DNA of 64,000 nt from Fuerstiella sp041398845. Its GTDB lineage: Bacteria > Planctomycetota > Planctomycetia > Planctomycetales > Planctomycetaceae. The translations under genes were made by a program, and so were the position numbers. Positions within the stretch are counted from its first letter, which is position 1; the number at the start of each line of letters is the position of its first letter. The stretch spans positions 62,001 to 126,000 of the forward strand of contig JAWKTZ010000009.1 of assembly GCA_041398845.1 (NCBI GenBank), given 5' to 3'. Positions 9,629 through 18,840 of the stretch are shown one piece after another. The notes below the pieces were generated by a model that was not told the DNA's origin, searched no databases, and worked only from the letters and a program-made list of their open reading frames with translations.

Positions 9629-12001
9629 ATGCCAACTTTCTCTGTCAGATGGATCTCGTCCGCCTTGCGCCGAGGTTCCCCGTTTCTCAATTCGGTGCTG
9701 TTGCTGATCATCGTTTCGGCGAGCCGTTTCGTCCCTGCGATGGGGGACGAATCTGCGGCTCGGGCAAGAACACTGAAGCAGGCGGTCATTCCGTTTCTGA
9801 AGAAGCATTGTGCCGATTGTCACGGCGCGGATTCTCAGGAAGCCGGGATTGCGGTTCACAAACTGCTGTCCGTCGAGCAGTTTCTGGAAGAACGCAGAAT
9901 ATGGGAACGCGTTCACCGGATGATTCAGGTGGGAGCCATGCCGCCTTCCGACCATGAGCCTCAGCCCACCGAAGCTCAACGAGCTGAAGTTGCGGCATGG
10001 ATGTACGAAGAACTGTATAACTTCGACTGCGAGCTGATCGACAATCCGGGGCGTTCCACGGTTCAGCGTCTCAACAGAACGGAATACAACAACACCATTC
10101 AGGACCTGTTCGGTATCGATATCACTCCTGCCGACAAGTTTCCCGCCGACGATGTCGGCGAAGGTTTTGACAACATCGGCGATGTTCTGACCCTGCCGCC
10201 GCTGCTCATGGAAAAGTATCTGGCGGCAGCGGAAGAAGTTGCGGCAGCAGTGGTGGATACACGGGATTATTCGAAACCCCTGTCCGTAACCGGCGACTTC
10301 CGCAGCGGTGATGAGGACGGAAAGAGGTCCATTGGGCGATTCCGGGTCCTGGCGTCTCGCGGCGAGGTGGCTCATGAATTTGACGTGACCGCAACCGGCG
10401 AATACGAAGTCATCGTGCTGGTCGGTGCTGACCAGGCGGGACCGGAGAAAGCAAAGTTTGCGTTGAAGCTGGGCGACAGATCACTTCAGGAATTCGATGT
10501 TCAGAAAAATCGTCGGCCGGAAGAATTCCGCCACAAGCTGAAGCTTGATGCCGCCCGACAAACTCTGGCCGTTGCCTTTCTGAACGACTTTTACGATCCG
10601 AAAGGCAAGGATGGCACCGACCGCAACCTCTATGTCGGCAGCATCACGCTGCATGGCCCGTTGGGAAAGAATATTCCGAAACGGTCGGACGTTCACAATC
10701 GTGTTGTCACGGCCGTCCCCACGAAGGGCGTCAATGTGCCTGATGCCGCCGCCCGAGTTCTGCGACCGTTGCTGAATCGGGCATTTCGGCGAGATGTCAC
10801 GGAGGAGAAACTGCAACGCTATGTGGGGCTGGTGTCTTCGGCGGTGACCGACAACGGGGATTCGTATGAAGCCGGAATCTCTCTGGCCATTCAGGCGATG
10901 CTGGTGGCTCCGGAGTTTCTGTTTCGCCTTGAACAGGATCCGGCACACAACGAATCGGAACGGTCACTGGATGATTTCGAAATCGCCACGCGTCTGTCTT
11001 ATTTTCTATGGAGTTCCATGCCGGACGACACGCTTCTGCAGCTTGCTCGTGAGAAGACGCTGCATCGTCCTGATGTCCTGCGGGAACAGGTTTCACGGAT
11101 GCTTCAACATGACAAGGCCGAGGCTCTGGTGCAGAACTTTGCTGCGCAGTGGCTGAACCTGAGAAATCTGGACGACGTGAGTCCCAACACTGACGTTTTC
11201 AAATCGTTTGATGACGATCTGAAACGCGACATGCGTCGTGAAACGGAATTGCTGTTTCGCACGGTCATGAAGGAAGACCGCAGCGTGGAAGAACTGCTTT
11301 CGGCAGACTTTACCTACGTCAACGAACGACTCGCCAGACACTACGGAATCGCCGGAATCACGTCGGATCAGTTTGAACGAGTGTCGCTGGCAGGGACAAA
11401 CCGGTCCGGAGTTCTGACTCATGCCAGCATTCTGACGCTCACATCCAACCCCGGGCGAACCAGTCCTGTGAAGCGCGGGAAATGGATCATGGAAAACATT
11501 TTTGGTGAAACCGCTCCACCGCCACCACCCGGCGTTCCGGAGCTCGAAGCAACGGCCAAAGTGTCACCGGACCTGAGTCTGCGAGAACAACTGGCGAAAC
11601 ACCGTGAAGATCCCGGCTGTGCGTCCTGCCACAAAGTGATGGATCCACTCGGCCTGGGACTGGAAAACTTCAACGCCATCGGACAGTGGCGAGACACCGA
11701 CGATGGCCGGAAAATCGATGCCTCGGGCAGCCTGCCGTCCGGCGAAACATTTGACGGACCGCTGCAATTGATCGAAATTGTGCGAAATCGCCGAGAGAAA
11801 TTCTTCCGCACTCTGTCCGGGAAAATGCTCACCTATGCGATTGGCCGTGGCCTGGAATACTATGATAAGTGTACAATTGATGAGTGTATGATGCTTCTTG
11901 AGTCGCGAGATCACAGGTTTTCGGCGATTGTTGAAGGTATTGTGCTGTCTGATCCGTTCTTAAAGCGGTCTCGGCCAGTGGAAAAACCGAACACACCGTG
12001 A
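9629..12001 (+). CDS. PSD3/PSD5/PSD4/PSCyt3/PSD2 (DUF1587-DUF1595-DUF1592-DUF1588-DUF1585) cytochrome protein
   Basis: 790 residues. An N-terminal hydrophobic segment at residues about 19-38 exports it. A first haem motif CADCH is at residues 61-65; DUF1587 follows (RLNRTEYNNTIQDLFGID), then a beta-rich insert resembling a carbohydrate-binding module (DVTATGEYEVIVLVGADQAG), DUF1595/DUF1592 (RLSYFLWSSMPDD, FAAQWLNLRNLD), DUF1588 with a second haem motif CASCH before KVMDPLGLGLENF, and DUF1585 at the end. It heads a block with DUF1552 and DUF1501 genes on the same strand, the standard planctomycete arrangement. Exported oxidoreductase-like role is inferred; no substrate is known. Confidence 0.95.
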   Translation: MPTFSVRWISSALRRGSPFLNSVLLLIIVSASRFVPAMGDESAARARTLKQAVIPFLKKHCADCHGADSQEAGIAVHKLLSVEQFLEERRIWERVHRMIQVGAMPPSDHEPQPTEAQRAEVAAWMYEELYNFDCELIDNPGRSTVQRLNRTEYNNTIQDLFGIDITPADKFPADDVGEGFDNIGDVLTLPPLLMEKYLAAAEEVAAAVVDTRDYSKPLSVTGDFRSGDEDGKRSIGRFRVLASRGEVAHEFDVTATGEYEVIVLVGADQAGPEKAKFALKLGDRSLQEFDVQKNRRPEEFRHKLKLDAARQTLAVAFLNDFYDPKGKDGTDRNLYVGSITLHGPLGKNIPKRSDVHNRVVTAVPTKGVNVPDAAARVLRPLLNRAFRRDVTEEKLQRYVGLVSSAVTDNGDSYEAGISLAIQAMLVAPEFLFRLEQDPAHNESERSLDDFEIATRLSYFLWSSMPDDTLLQLAREKTLHRPDVLREQVSRMLQHDKAEALVQNFAAQWLNLRNLDDVSPNTDVFKSFDDDLKRDMRRETELLFRTVMKEDRSVEELLSADFTYVNERLARHYGIAGITSDQFERVSLAGTNRSGVLTHASILTLTSNPGRTSPVKRGKWIMENIFGETAPPPPPGVPELEATAKVSPDLSLREQLAKHREDPGCASCHKVMDPLGLGLENFNAIGQWRDTDDGRKIDASGSLPSGETFDGPLQLIEIVRNRREKFFRTLSGKMLTYAIGRGLEYYDKCTIDECMMLLESRDHRFSAIVEGIVLSDPFLKRSRPVEKPNTP

Positions 12002-12017
12002 CAACCGAACTCACCAG

Positions 12018-12031
12018 AGAGGCTGTCTGAC
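12018..12031. repeat. Possible R1 end remnant
   Basis: The bases GAGGCTGTCTGAC match one outer end of the R1 element seen in full elsewhere in the window (the same T-to-G variant appears in copy 4), but nothing of the rest survives. It lies between the PSD-type gene and the DUF1552 gene. Confidence 0.4.
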
Positions 12032-12111
12032 GCCTTCCACATTCCCACCTGCCACAGCCATCGGCTGGCCGAATCCCCTTCGGTTGAAAACTGTTAACCG
12101 GACAAATTCCC

Positions 12112-13443
12112 ATGAACAAACTGCACTTGAATCGTCGAACCGTTCTGCGCGGCGGCGCTGGCCTGACTGTTTCTTTGCCTCTGCTGGACATCATGGCCTC
12201 ACCGGCCCGAGCCGCCTCGGTGGCTCCGACCGCACCCAACCGCATGGCGTGCATCTTCTTTCCCAATGGCGCGATCATGGATCGCTGGAAGCCGTCCGGC
12301 GAAGGCAAAGACTTTGAACTGAATGAGACGATGAAGTCGCTGCAGCCATTTAAGGACGAGCTGCTGATCTTCACGGGGCTGACACAACATCACGCTCGAG
12401 CCAACGGCGACGGGGGTGGCGACCACGCTCGCAATGCCAGTTCGTTTCTGACAGGTGCTCAGCCACGCAAGACGTCCGGGGCGGATATTCAGGCAGGAGT
12501 CTCCATCGACCAGGCGGTGGCGCAGCGTATCGGTGATCAAACGCGTCTGCCATCGCTCGAAATCGGGATTGACCGAGGACGCAATGCGGGCAACTGTGAC
12601 TCCGGCTATAGCTGTGCCTATTCCACCAACATCAGTTGGAAGTCTCCGACCACCCCCACCGCGAAAGAAGTGAATCCTCGACTGGCCTTCGAACGCATCT
12701 TCGGCAGGGCCGGCGAACGGGAAATTCAGGAACGTCGCAACAAATACCGAAAGAGCATTCTGGATTTTGTTTCCGACGATGCCACTCGTCTGCAGAACTC
12801 TCTGGGCGGCACCGATCGACAGAAGCTGGACGAGTACTTCACCAGCATTCGTGAAATCGAACAACGGATTGACCGAGCCAACCATCTGCGGCCGGTTGAA
12901 ATTCCGGAAATGGAACTTCCGGAAGGCGTTCCGTCCGAACTGGCCGAACACCTGCGACTGATGTACGACATCATGCTGCTGGCCTTTCGCACCGACTCAA
13001 CGCGCGTGGCCACCTTCATGGTTGGAGACGCCGGGTCCAACCGATCGTATCGCGATGTCGGTGTGAAGAGCGGCCATCATGAACTGTCTCATCATCGAGG
13101 CGACAAAGAGAAAATTGATCAGATCGCGAAAATCGACCGCTACCTGTTCGATCAGTTTGCTTTGTTCCTGGGGCGAATGAAAGAGGTCAAGGAAGGCGAA
13201 GGCAATCTGCTCGACAACAGCATGATTCTGTATGGCAGCGCGATTTCGGACGGCATGAGGCACGCTCATGATGACCTCCCGATACTCGTCGCCGGCAAAG
13301 GCTGCGGCACGATCAATTCCGGCCGAGTGATCCACACTGCCAAAGAAACGCCGTTGAATAACCTGTTCCTGTCTCTGAGCGACCGCATGGGAACTGACAT
13401 CAAAGAGATTGGCAACAGCACAGGTGCTCTGGACATCGGTTGA
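12112..13443 (+). CDS. DUF1552 family protein
   Basis: 443 residues. The N-terminus NRRTVLRGGAGLTVSLPLLD is a twin-arginine-like export signal. The DUF1552 hallmarks are present: RMACIFFPNGAIMDRWKPS, a histidine-rich GLTQHHARANGDGGGDHAR segment, and DNSMILYGSAISDG with HDDLPILVAGKG near the end. It sits 110 bases after the PSD-type cytochrome gene and its end overlaps the upstream reading frame of the next DUF1501 gene, so all three are likely one operon. The biochemical role of DUF1552 is not established. Confidence 0.95.
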   Translation: MNKLHLNRRTVLRGGAGLTVSLPLLDIMASPARAASVAPTAPNRMACIFFPNGAIMDRWKPSGEGKDFELNETMKSLQPFKDELLIFTGLTQHHARANGDGGGDHARNASSFLTGAQPRKTSGADIQAGVSIDQAVAQRIGDQTRLPSLEIGIDRGRNAGNCDSGYSCAYSTNISWKSPTTPTAKEVNPRLAFERIFGRAGEREIQERRNKYRKSILDFVSDDATRLQNSLGGTDRQKLDEYFTSIREIEQRIDRANHLRPVEIPEMELPEGVPSELAEHLRLMYDIMLLAFRTDSTRVATFMVGDAGSNRSYRDVGVKSGHHELSHHRGDKEKIDQIAKIDRYLFDQFALFLGRMKEVKEGEGNLLDNSMILYGSAISDGMRHAHDDLPILVAGKGCGTINSGRVIHTAKETPLNNLFLSLSDRMGTDIKEIGNSTGALDIG

Positions 13444-13463
13444 TCAGATCAGGAAAGCCGGGA

Positions 13464-14858
13464 ATGCCAACAATGAACCGACGACAACTGCTGCGGACGG
13501 GACTGACCGGCTTTACCGGCCTGACTTTGCCCGGCCTGTATCGAGCTCGCGCCGAAGCGGCAGTCAAACCCGGAGATTCTGAAACCGCCATTATTCTGGT
13601 CTGGCTTCGGGGCGGACAAAGTCATCTCGACACGTTCGACATGAAGCCTTTGGCGCCGTCTGAATTCCGTGGGCCGTTTAGTCCGATCGATACCAACGTT
13701 CCCGGCATGCAGATCACGGAACTTTATCCGCGTCTGTCACAATGTGCCGATCGGTACTCGTTGCTTCGTTCCGTGGCTCACGATGCCGGTGGACATCCCT
13801 CGGGATCGCTGAGAGTCCTTGGCGGTGATCCCGCCGCCGCTGACAAACCGGAGCCGACGTATCCGGACTGGATGTCGATCGCCAGCTACCTTCGCCATAA
13901 CCCGACTCAGCAGCTTCCCAACTACGTGGCCATCAATCCGGTCGATCGCTACGACTCGTTCCGAATTGCCGGCCCGGCGTATCTGGGACCGTCGTACGAA
14001 GCGTTCAGTGTGACCGGCGATCCCAGCGCACCGGATTTTTCTGTGCCGAACGTGGGACTGAAGAATGAAGGTGACAAACGGCGTCTTAACGACCGCACCG
14101 AACTCAGACGCAACATCGATCGGATGCGTCGCGACGTCGACCAGACCGGTCTGATGCAGGCACTCGACAGCTTTGATGCTCAGGCATTGCGCCTGCTGTC
14201 CAGCCCCGAGGCGGCCAAAGCGTTTGACCTTTCCCAGGAAGCGGACGAAGTCCGTGATCGATACGGCCGCAACCGCTGGGGGCAACAGTGCCTGATGGCT
14301 CGGCGACTGATCGAAGCCGGTGTTGATATCGTGGCAACGGAATTCGATGGTCCGTTGTGTGGACGTGTTGCCAACTGGGACGATCATGCCGTCAACCACC
14401 ACGTCTTCGAGGCCAACGCGTTCCGAGCACCGTTCTTTGATCAGGCGGTTGCCGCATTGATTGAAGACGTCTATGACCGTGGTCTGGACAAACGCGTGAT
14501 GGTCGTTGTGACGGGTGAGTTCGGGCGCACACCGCGCATTTCGAATGTGGCCAGCAGCGGTGGGGGAGTTGCCAGTGCGGCCAAGGGAACAGTGCAGCCC
14601 GGTCGAGATCACTGGCCGCGAGCCAACACGATGTTGTTTTCCGGAGGCGGCATTCGCACCGGTCAGATCATCGGTGCCACGGATGCACGCGGCGAAGACC
14701 CCATTTCGCGCCGCGTCACGCCGTACGATTTCCTGATGACCATCTTTCATCACCTGGGATTCGATCCCGTGCAGCTCGCGCTTCATAACTTCGCCGGGCG
14801 ACGAAATCCGATCTTTTCCAAGGGCGATCCGATTCCGGAACTCTCGCGCACGTCGTAA
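13464..14858 (+). CDS. DUF1501 family Tat-exported protein
   Basis: Tat-type N-terminus (MNRRQLLRTGLTGFTGLTLPG) and DUF1501 motifs IILVWLRGGQSHLDTFDMKP, QCLMARRLIEAGVDIV, NWDDHAVNHHVF and VTGEFGRTPRI. ATG at 13464 is preferred to the in-frame TTG at 13440, because GGA lies just upstream and the Tat signal then sits at the very N-terminus; a second ATG at 13473 is also possible. 20 bases after the DUF1552 gene, so cotranscribed. It is a paralogue of the DUF1501 protein at 4.1-5.5 kb but only distantly similar. Confidence 0.93.
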   Translation: MPTMNRRQLLRTGLTGFTGLTLPGLYRARAEAAVKPGDSETAIILVWLRGGQSHLDTFDMKPLAPSEFRGPFSPIDTNVPGMQITELYPRLSQCADRYSLLRSVAHDAGGHPSGSLRVLGGDPAAADKPEPTYPDWMSIASYLRHNPTQQLPNYVAINPVDRYDSFRIAGPAYLGPSYEAFSVTGDPSAPDFSVPNVGLKNEGDKRRLNDRTELRRNIDRMRRDVDQTGLMQALDSFDAQALRLLSSPEAAKAFDLSQEADEVRDRYGRNRWGQQCLMARRLIEAGVDIVATEFDGPLCGRVANWDDHAVNHHVFEANAFRAPFFDQAVAALIEDVYDRGLDKRVMVVVTGEFGRTPRISNVASSGGGVASAAKGTVQPGRDHWPRANTMLFSGGGIRTGQIIGATDARGEDPISRRVTPYDFLMTIFHHLGFDPVQLALHNFAGRRNPIFSKGDPIPELSRTS

Positions 14859-14964
14859 CCTTGTGACACACGCGCGTCGGTCGCCACGATTCGCGTGGCC
14901 GGTGATCGCCTGGAAACCGGCTTGCGTTCCGTGGCTTGCCGTTCCGCAGGCATTTGCGTAGAGA

Positions 14965-15492
14965 ATGAGTTCCGTTTACGGCGACAAAGTCATTCGAGCT
15001 CGCGTCGCAAAGCTTCTGGCCGACACTGGCAGCGAGGACCGACGAAAGGTGCTTCATGATCATCAGAACGTCCTGGACCTGACGGGTTCACTCGTTCGCG
15101 GCAAAGCCACGTTTAAGAAACAATGTTCGACGTGTCACAAACTGGATGACGTTGGCTTTGACATCGGGCCGAACCTGCGGTCTCTCACAGATCAGAAACC
15201 GGGCAGCCTGCTGACATCAATTCTCGACCTGAGTGCTTCGGTGGATGGAAAGTTTGTGACCTACGTTGTGGTGACAGATGATGGTCGCACATTTAACGGC
15301 ATGATCGCTTCAGAAACCGCCACCAGCATCACTCTGATCGAACAGCAAAACAAACAACGCGTCATCCTTCGCAACCAGTTGGAAGAAATTCGCAGCACAG
15401 GCAAGTCGCTGATGCCTGAAGGATTAGAAAAGAACATGTCGCCTCAGGACTTCGCCGACGTCATTGCCTACATTCGCGCCAAAGATTCGTAA
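14965..15492 (+). pseudogene. Orphan haem-binding domain, probable 5'-truncated remnant
   Basis: 175 residues matching the C-terminal cytochrome-like domain found at the end of large planctomycete dehydrogenase/HEAT-repeat proteins (TIGR02603-type): GKATFKKQCSTCHKL, IGPNLRSLT, VVTDDGRTFNGMI, LMPEGLEKNMSPQDFADVIAYIR. The family normally follows a long exported N-terminal region; here there is no signal peptide, and an in-frame TAG sits two bases-codons before the ATG. A c-type haem protein with no export signal could not mature, so I read this as the surviving tail of a larger gene. A short intact cytoplasmic protein cannot be excluded. Confidence 0.7.
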
Positions 15493-15868
15493 TGGATGTC
15501 ACTTGACTTCCGTGGATGTCACTTGACTTTCACACAACATGCCGGATTCTTGTGGCTTCGAGGTGCGTGTTCTGCGGCGGCCTGATGTCTGTTGTCACCG
15601 AGTGTCCCCCGGAATCCGGGATGCCGGGGAAATCATGGACTTGCTTTGATTCCGGAACACTCTCGGTTGATCAGAATGCGTCCAACCGATACAATCCGCC
15701 GCTTGACGTCCGGAGCCAATGGGGTTTCGGTCCTTTTTTCCACGCCCGATCCGGTGTTTTTGGGCTTCAGAGTCTGGGTGGAGTTCCGTTAAGGAATGCT
15801 GCCAATCAGGCACTGATCACCCCGCCGCAGGGATTGCATCGCAGCGACGATGCGAACGAAAGTTGATA
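15493..15868. promoter_or_regulatory. rpsO leader region with a tandem 17-bp repeat
   Basis: 376 bases without a convincing gene. The sequence TGGATGTCACTTGACTT occurs twice, at 15493-15509 and 15513-15529, a 20-base period. Each copy contains TTGACT, which resembles a -35 box, but no good -10 box follows at the right spacing. The remaining stretch includes a GC-rich fold near 15600. The region is a reasonable place for the rpsO-pnp promoter and for S15 autoregulation, but neither is proven by the sequence. Confidence 0.4.
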
Positions 15869-16138
15869 ATGGCAATTAGTTCGGAAACGAAGCAGCGGCT
15901 TCGTAAAGAGTTTGGTCAGAGCCCCAATGATACCGGATCACCTCAGATCCAGATTGCCTGCCTGACCTTCCAGATTAACGTGCTGACCGAACATCTTCGG
16001 GAAAACAAGAAAGATCACTCATCACGACGTGGTCTGATGCGAATGGTCAGCCTGCGGAGGCGGCTGCTGGATTATCTGAAGCAGACAAATCCGGAACAGT
16101 ACGTGGACATGATTACCCGACTGGGGATCCGAAAGTAG
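15869..16138 (+). CDS. rpsO: Ribosomal protein S15
   Basis: 89 residues, the normal length of S15, which binds 16S rRNA in the small subunit platform. Diagnostic segments are SPQIQIACLTFQINVLTEHL, KDHSSRRGLMRMVSLRRRLL and YLKQTNPEQYVDMITRLGIRK. The ATG at 15869 gives the canonical length; the frame extends upstream without family similarity. GATAATGG context offers a weak ribosome site. It is followed by a terminator and then pnp, the conserved bacterial order. Confidence 0.98.
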   Translation: MAISSETKQRLRKEFGQSPNDTGSPQIQIACLTFQINVLTEHLRENKKDHSSRRGLMRMVSLRRRLLDYLKQTNPEQYVDMITRLGIRK

Positions 16139-16146
16139 CGAATTGC

Positions 16147-16180
16147 GGCGTTGGTTTCCTGTGAGACCAACGCCTTTCTG
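16147..16180 (+). terminator. Rho-independent terminator after rpsO
   Basis: Perfect 9-bp stem GGCGTTGGT (16147-16155) with ACCAACGCC (16166-16174), a 10-base loop, and a T-rich tail TTTCTGTTTT. It lies 8 bases after the rpsO stop codon and would partly uncouple rpsO from pnp. Confidence 0.85.
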
Positions 16181-16318
16181 TTTTGAGCGGCCGCGTTGTT
16201 CGATGTCGTTCAGTGTTGAGTCGGTTTGTTTTTGTTGTTAGACTGCTGCCGCAGGTTCGTCGCGGATTGCCGCCACCTGGGGTGACTTTGGAGTTGTCGG
16301 AATCTGCAGGCGTATCGT

Positions 16319-16350
16319 TTGACGGGTTGGAAAATCTGAGGCGTTATAAA
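16319..16350 (+). promoter_or_regulatory. Candidate promoter for pnp
   Basis: TTGACG at 16319-16324 and TTATAA at 16344-16349 with a 19-base spacer, which is longer than ideal. It lies between the rpsO terminator and pnp, where a separate promoter is expected. Sequence-only suggestion. Confidence 0.3.
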
Positions 16351-16540
16351 AGGTGGCTTTGCATCAGTCTGTCCACCGGCGTCCTTGCGAAGTTTTGTTT
16401 CTGCACGTCGTTGTGCTGAGTGTTGTTTCGCAATTGCTTCCCCTCGCAGCCACCGAAGTGACTGCGGCTTGCTGTTTTGATACGTGAAGTTGCTACACGT
16501 GCCGAAAATCTGACCTTACCGCGATCAGTGGTCTTTAGTC

Positions 16541-16553
16541 CGGCGACGCCGGG
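16541..16553 (+). promoter_or_regulatory. Hairpin adjoining the pnp ribosome-binding site
   Basis: CCGGC-GAC-GCCGG forms a tight hairpin ending just before the AAGGA ribosome site at 16555-16559. PNPase of other bacteria controls its own mRNA through leader structure, so a hairpin here could matter; that link is inference. Confidence 0.35.
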
Positions 16554-16565
16554 TAAGGATTGATC

Positions 16566-18686
16566 GTGAAAAAAGTCACTGTGGAATGTGAATTCGGAGG
16601 CCGTACGCTGTCTTTGACCTCCGGTGAACTGGCCAAACAGGCCAGCGGTGCCGTGATGATTCAGTACGCGGACACCAGCGTTTTTGTGGCCGCTCAGACC
16701 GGACCATCGCGTCCGGGAACCAACTTCTTTCCGTTGACCGTCGACTATCGGGAACGCCTTGCGGCCGCCGGGAAATTTGCCGGAGGCTATCTGAAGCGTG
16801 AAGGTCGTCCGACGACCAAAGAAATTCTGACGTGCCGCCTGACCGATCGTCCGATTCGTCCGCTGTTTCCGAAAGGCTTCCGCGACGAAGTGCAGATCAT
16901 GTCCAACGTGATGTCCTGCGACGGCGAGAACAATCCGGACGTGCTGAGCATCACCGGCGCCAGTGCCGCACTGCGAATTTCCGGCATGCCGTTCAAAGGG
17001 CCGATCGCGGCAGTTCGAGTGGGTCTGGTTGACGGAGAACTGGTGCTCATGCCCACCGTTCAGCAGATGGCTGACAGTTCGCTGGACCTGATCGTGGCCG
17101 GTTCGGACAAATCGATCCTGATGATCGAAGGCTTTGCCGAACAGATGCCGGAAAAGGAAATGGGCGATGCCGTGATGTACGCTCATAAGTTCATTAAGCA
17201 GCTCTGCAAACTCCAGGAAGATCTCGCCAGGCAGATGGGTATCGGCCCGGCCGACATTCCGGAGCCTGCGGTCAACCCGTTCACCGCAAAACTGGTCGGC
17301 GAACTGCAGCGGATGAAGACGGCCAAAGCCAATCGTCTGAAGCAGGAACGCAGCGATGCGGTCAAGGCTCTGAAAACGGAACTGCTGGAAAAGTATTTTC
17401 CCGACGAAGCTGCGGAAACCGGCGACGGCCTGTCACGCGAGGACTTTGGCGAAGCGTTCTATGCACTGGAAGCCAAAGCGGTTCGCGAACTCATTCTGAG
17501 CGGCACACGGCTGGATGGTCGTGGTCCGGGCGATCTGCGAACCGTGAAATGTGCCGTGGGAACTCTGCCGCGAGTTCACGGGTCCGGCCTGTTTACTCGC
17601 GGTGAAACTCAGGCTCTGGCCACCGTGACACTGGGCACAACGCGTGACCAGCAGCGCAGCGATGGATTGTTTGGTGAGTTCAGTGAACGCTTTATGCTGC
17701 ACTATTACTTCCCGTCGTTTTCCGTCGGCGAATGTCGCCCGATTCGAGGCCCGGGGCGTCGGGAAATCGGCCACGGTTGTCTGGCTGAACGTTCAGTGGC
17801 TCCTGTCATTCCGAAAGAGGATAAGTTTCCGTATACCATTCGAGTGATTTCGGACATTCTGGAATCGAATGGCAGCAGTTCCATGGCATCGGTCTGTGGA
17901 GCAACGCTGTCCTTGATGGACGCCGGGGTTCCCATTCTTCAACCGGTGGCGGGAATCTCCATCGGCATCGTGGACGAAGGCGACAAGTGGACGCTGCTGA
18001 CCGACATCATGGGCGACGAAGACCATTTCGGTGACATGGACTTCAAAGTGGCCGGCACCGGTCGCGGTGTCACAGGTATTCAACTGGACCTGAAGAATGA
18101 TGGCATCAGCGAGGAGATCATTCGAGCCACTCTGGATCAGGCACTGAAGGCTCGCAAGGAACTGCTTCGCGAAATGCTGACAGCCATCCGTCGTCCTCGT
18201 CAACATGTGTCCGACCACGCTCCCAAGCTGGTGCAGACATCCATCAATCCTGAGAAAATCGGCCTGCTGATCGGACCGGGTGGCAAAACCATCCGAGCCA
18301 TTCAGGAGGAATCCGGTGCTCAGATTGATATTGCCGAAGACGGAACTGTGACAATTTCCGCCGCCAATGCCTCGTCTGCCGATGCGGCGCTGGCTCGCAT
18401 CGAAGCGCTGACAGAAGAGATTCAGCCAGGGCGAGTTTATCGAGGCAAGGTGACGTCCATCAAGGATTTCGGAGCCTTCATTGAAATCGCTCCGGGCAAG
18501 GACGGACTGTGTCATATCAGCGAACTGTCGGATGGCTTTGTGAAGAACGTCAACGACGTCTGCAAAGTCGGCGACATCATGGAAGTAAAAGTCATCGCCG
18601 TGGATGATCAGAACCGAGTCAAGCTGTCTCGCAAAGCCGTTCTGATGGAAGCCGGTGGTGGCGACAGTGACAGTGACGAAGAGTAA
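16566..18686 (+). CDS. pnp: Polyribonucleotide nucleotidyltransferase (PNPase)
   Basis: About 706 residues; phosphorolytic 3'-5' exoribonuclease of RNA turnover. Two RNase PH-like halves are visible (YADTSVFVAAQTGPSRPGT...FFPLTVDYRERLAAAGK, and TRGETQALATVTLGT...GPGRREIGHGCLAERSV), an alpha-helical linker, the catalytic-side region DIMGDEDHFGDMDFKVAGT, a KH domain (IGLLIGPGGKTIRAIQEESG) and a C-terminal S1 domain (GRVYRGKVTSIKDFGAFIEI). GTG at 16566 is preferred to the in-frame TTG at 16560 because AAGGA then has a 6-base spacing. Follows rpsO as in most bacteria. Confidence 0.98.
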   Translation: MKKVTVECEFGGRTLSLTSGELAKQASGAVMIQYADTSVFVAAQTGPSRPGTNFFPLTVDYRERLAAAGKFAGGYLKREGRPTTKEILTCRLTDRPIRPLFPKGFRDEVQIMSNVMSCDGENNPDVLSITGASAALRISGMPFKGPIAAVRVGLVDGELVLMPTVQQMADSSLDLIVAGSDKSILMIEGFAEQMPEKEMGDAVMYAHKFIKQLCKLQEDLARQMGIGPADIPEPAVNPFTAKLVGELQRMKTAKANRLKQERSDAVKALKTELLEKYFPDEAAETGDGLSREDFGEAFYALEAKAVRELILSGTRLDGRGPGDLRTVKCAVGTLPRVHGSGLFTRGETQALATVTLGTTRDQQRSDGLFGEFSERFMLHYYFPSFSVGECRPIRGPGRREIGHGCLAERSVAPVIPKEDKFPYTIRVISDILESNGSSSMASVCGATLSLMDAGVPILQPVAGISIGIVDEGDKWTLLTDIMGDEDHFGDMDFKVAGTGRGVTGIQLDLKNDGISEEIIRATLDQALKARKELLREMLTAIRRPRQHVSDHAPKLVQTSINPEKIGLLIGPGGKTIRAIQEESGAQIDIAEDGTVTISAANASSADAALARIEALTEEIQPGRVYRGKVTSIKDFGAFIEIAPGKDGLCHISELSDGFVKNVNDVCKVGDIMEVKVIAVDDQNRVKLSRKAVLMEAGGGDSDSDEE

Positions 18687-18717
18687 TCGTTGATCAGTCG
18701 CAACGAACCTGATCCCT

Positions 18718-18762
18718 GGCAACGTGTTTCGCCGTGAAGTTCTCTCACGGTGAACCGTTGCC
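18718..18762 (+). terminator. Long hairpin downstream of pnp
   Basis: GGCAACG (18718-18724) pairs with CGTTGCC (18756-18762), enclosing a second 10-bp stem TTCGCCGTGA/TCACGGTGAA with one G-T pair and a 7-base loop. It lies 32 bases after the pnp stop. There is no U-run, so it may be an RNA-stabilising or processing structure instead of a classical terminator. Confidence 0.45.
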
Positions 18763-18840
18763 CGGCTGATCGGGACAGAATCACACCGCACGGAATCACA
18801 GAGATTGTTGTCGCAGACATCCCCTTCCACCATCTCAGCC

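Noticed and set aside
15516..15866. 116-codon open frame in the rpsO leader
   Set aside because: Composition is not gene-like, there is no ribosome site, and no family similarity; it ends just before rpsO and overlaps other-frame noise.
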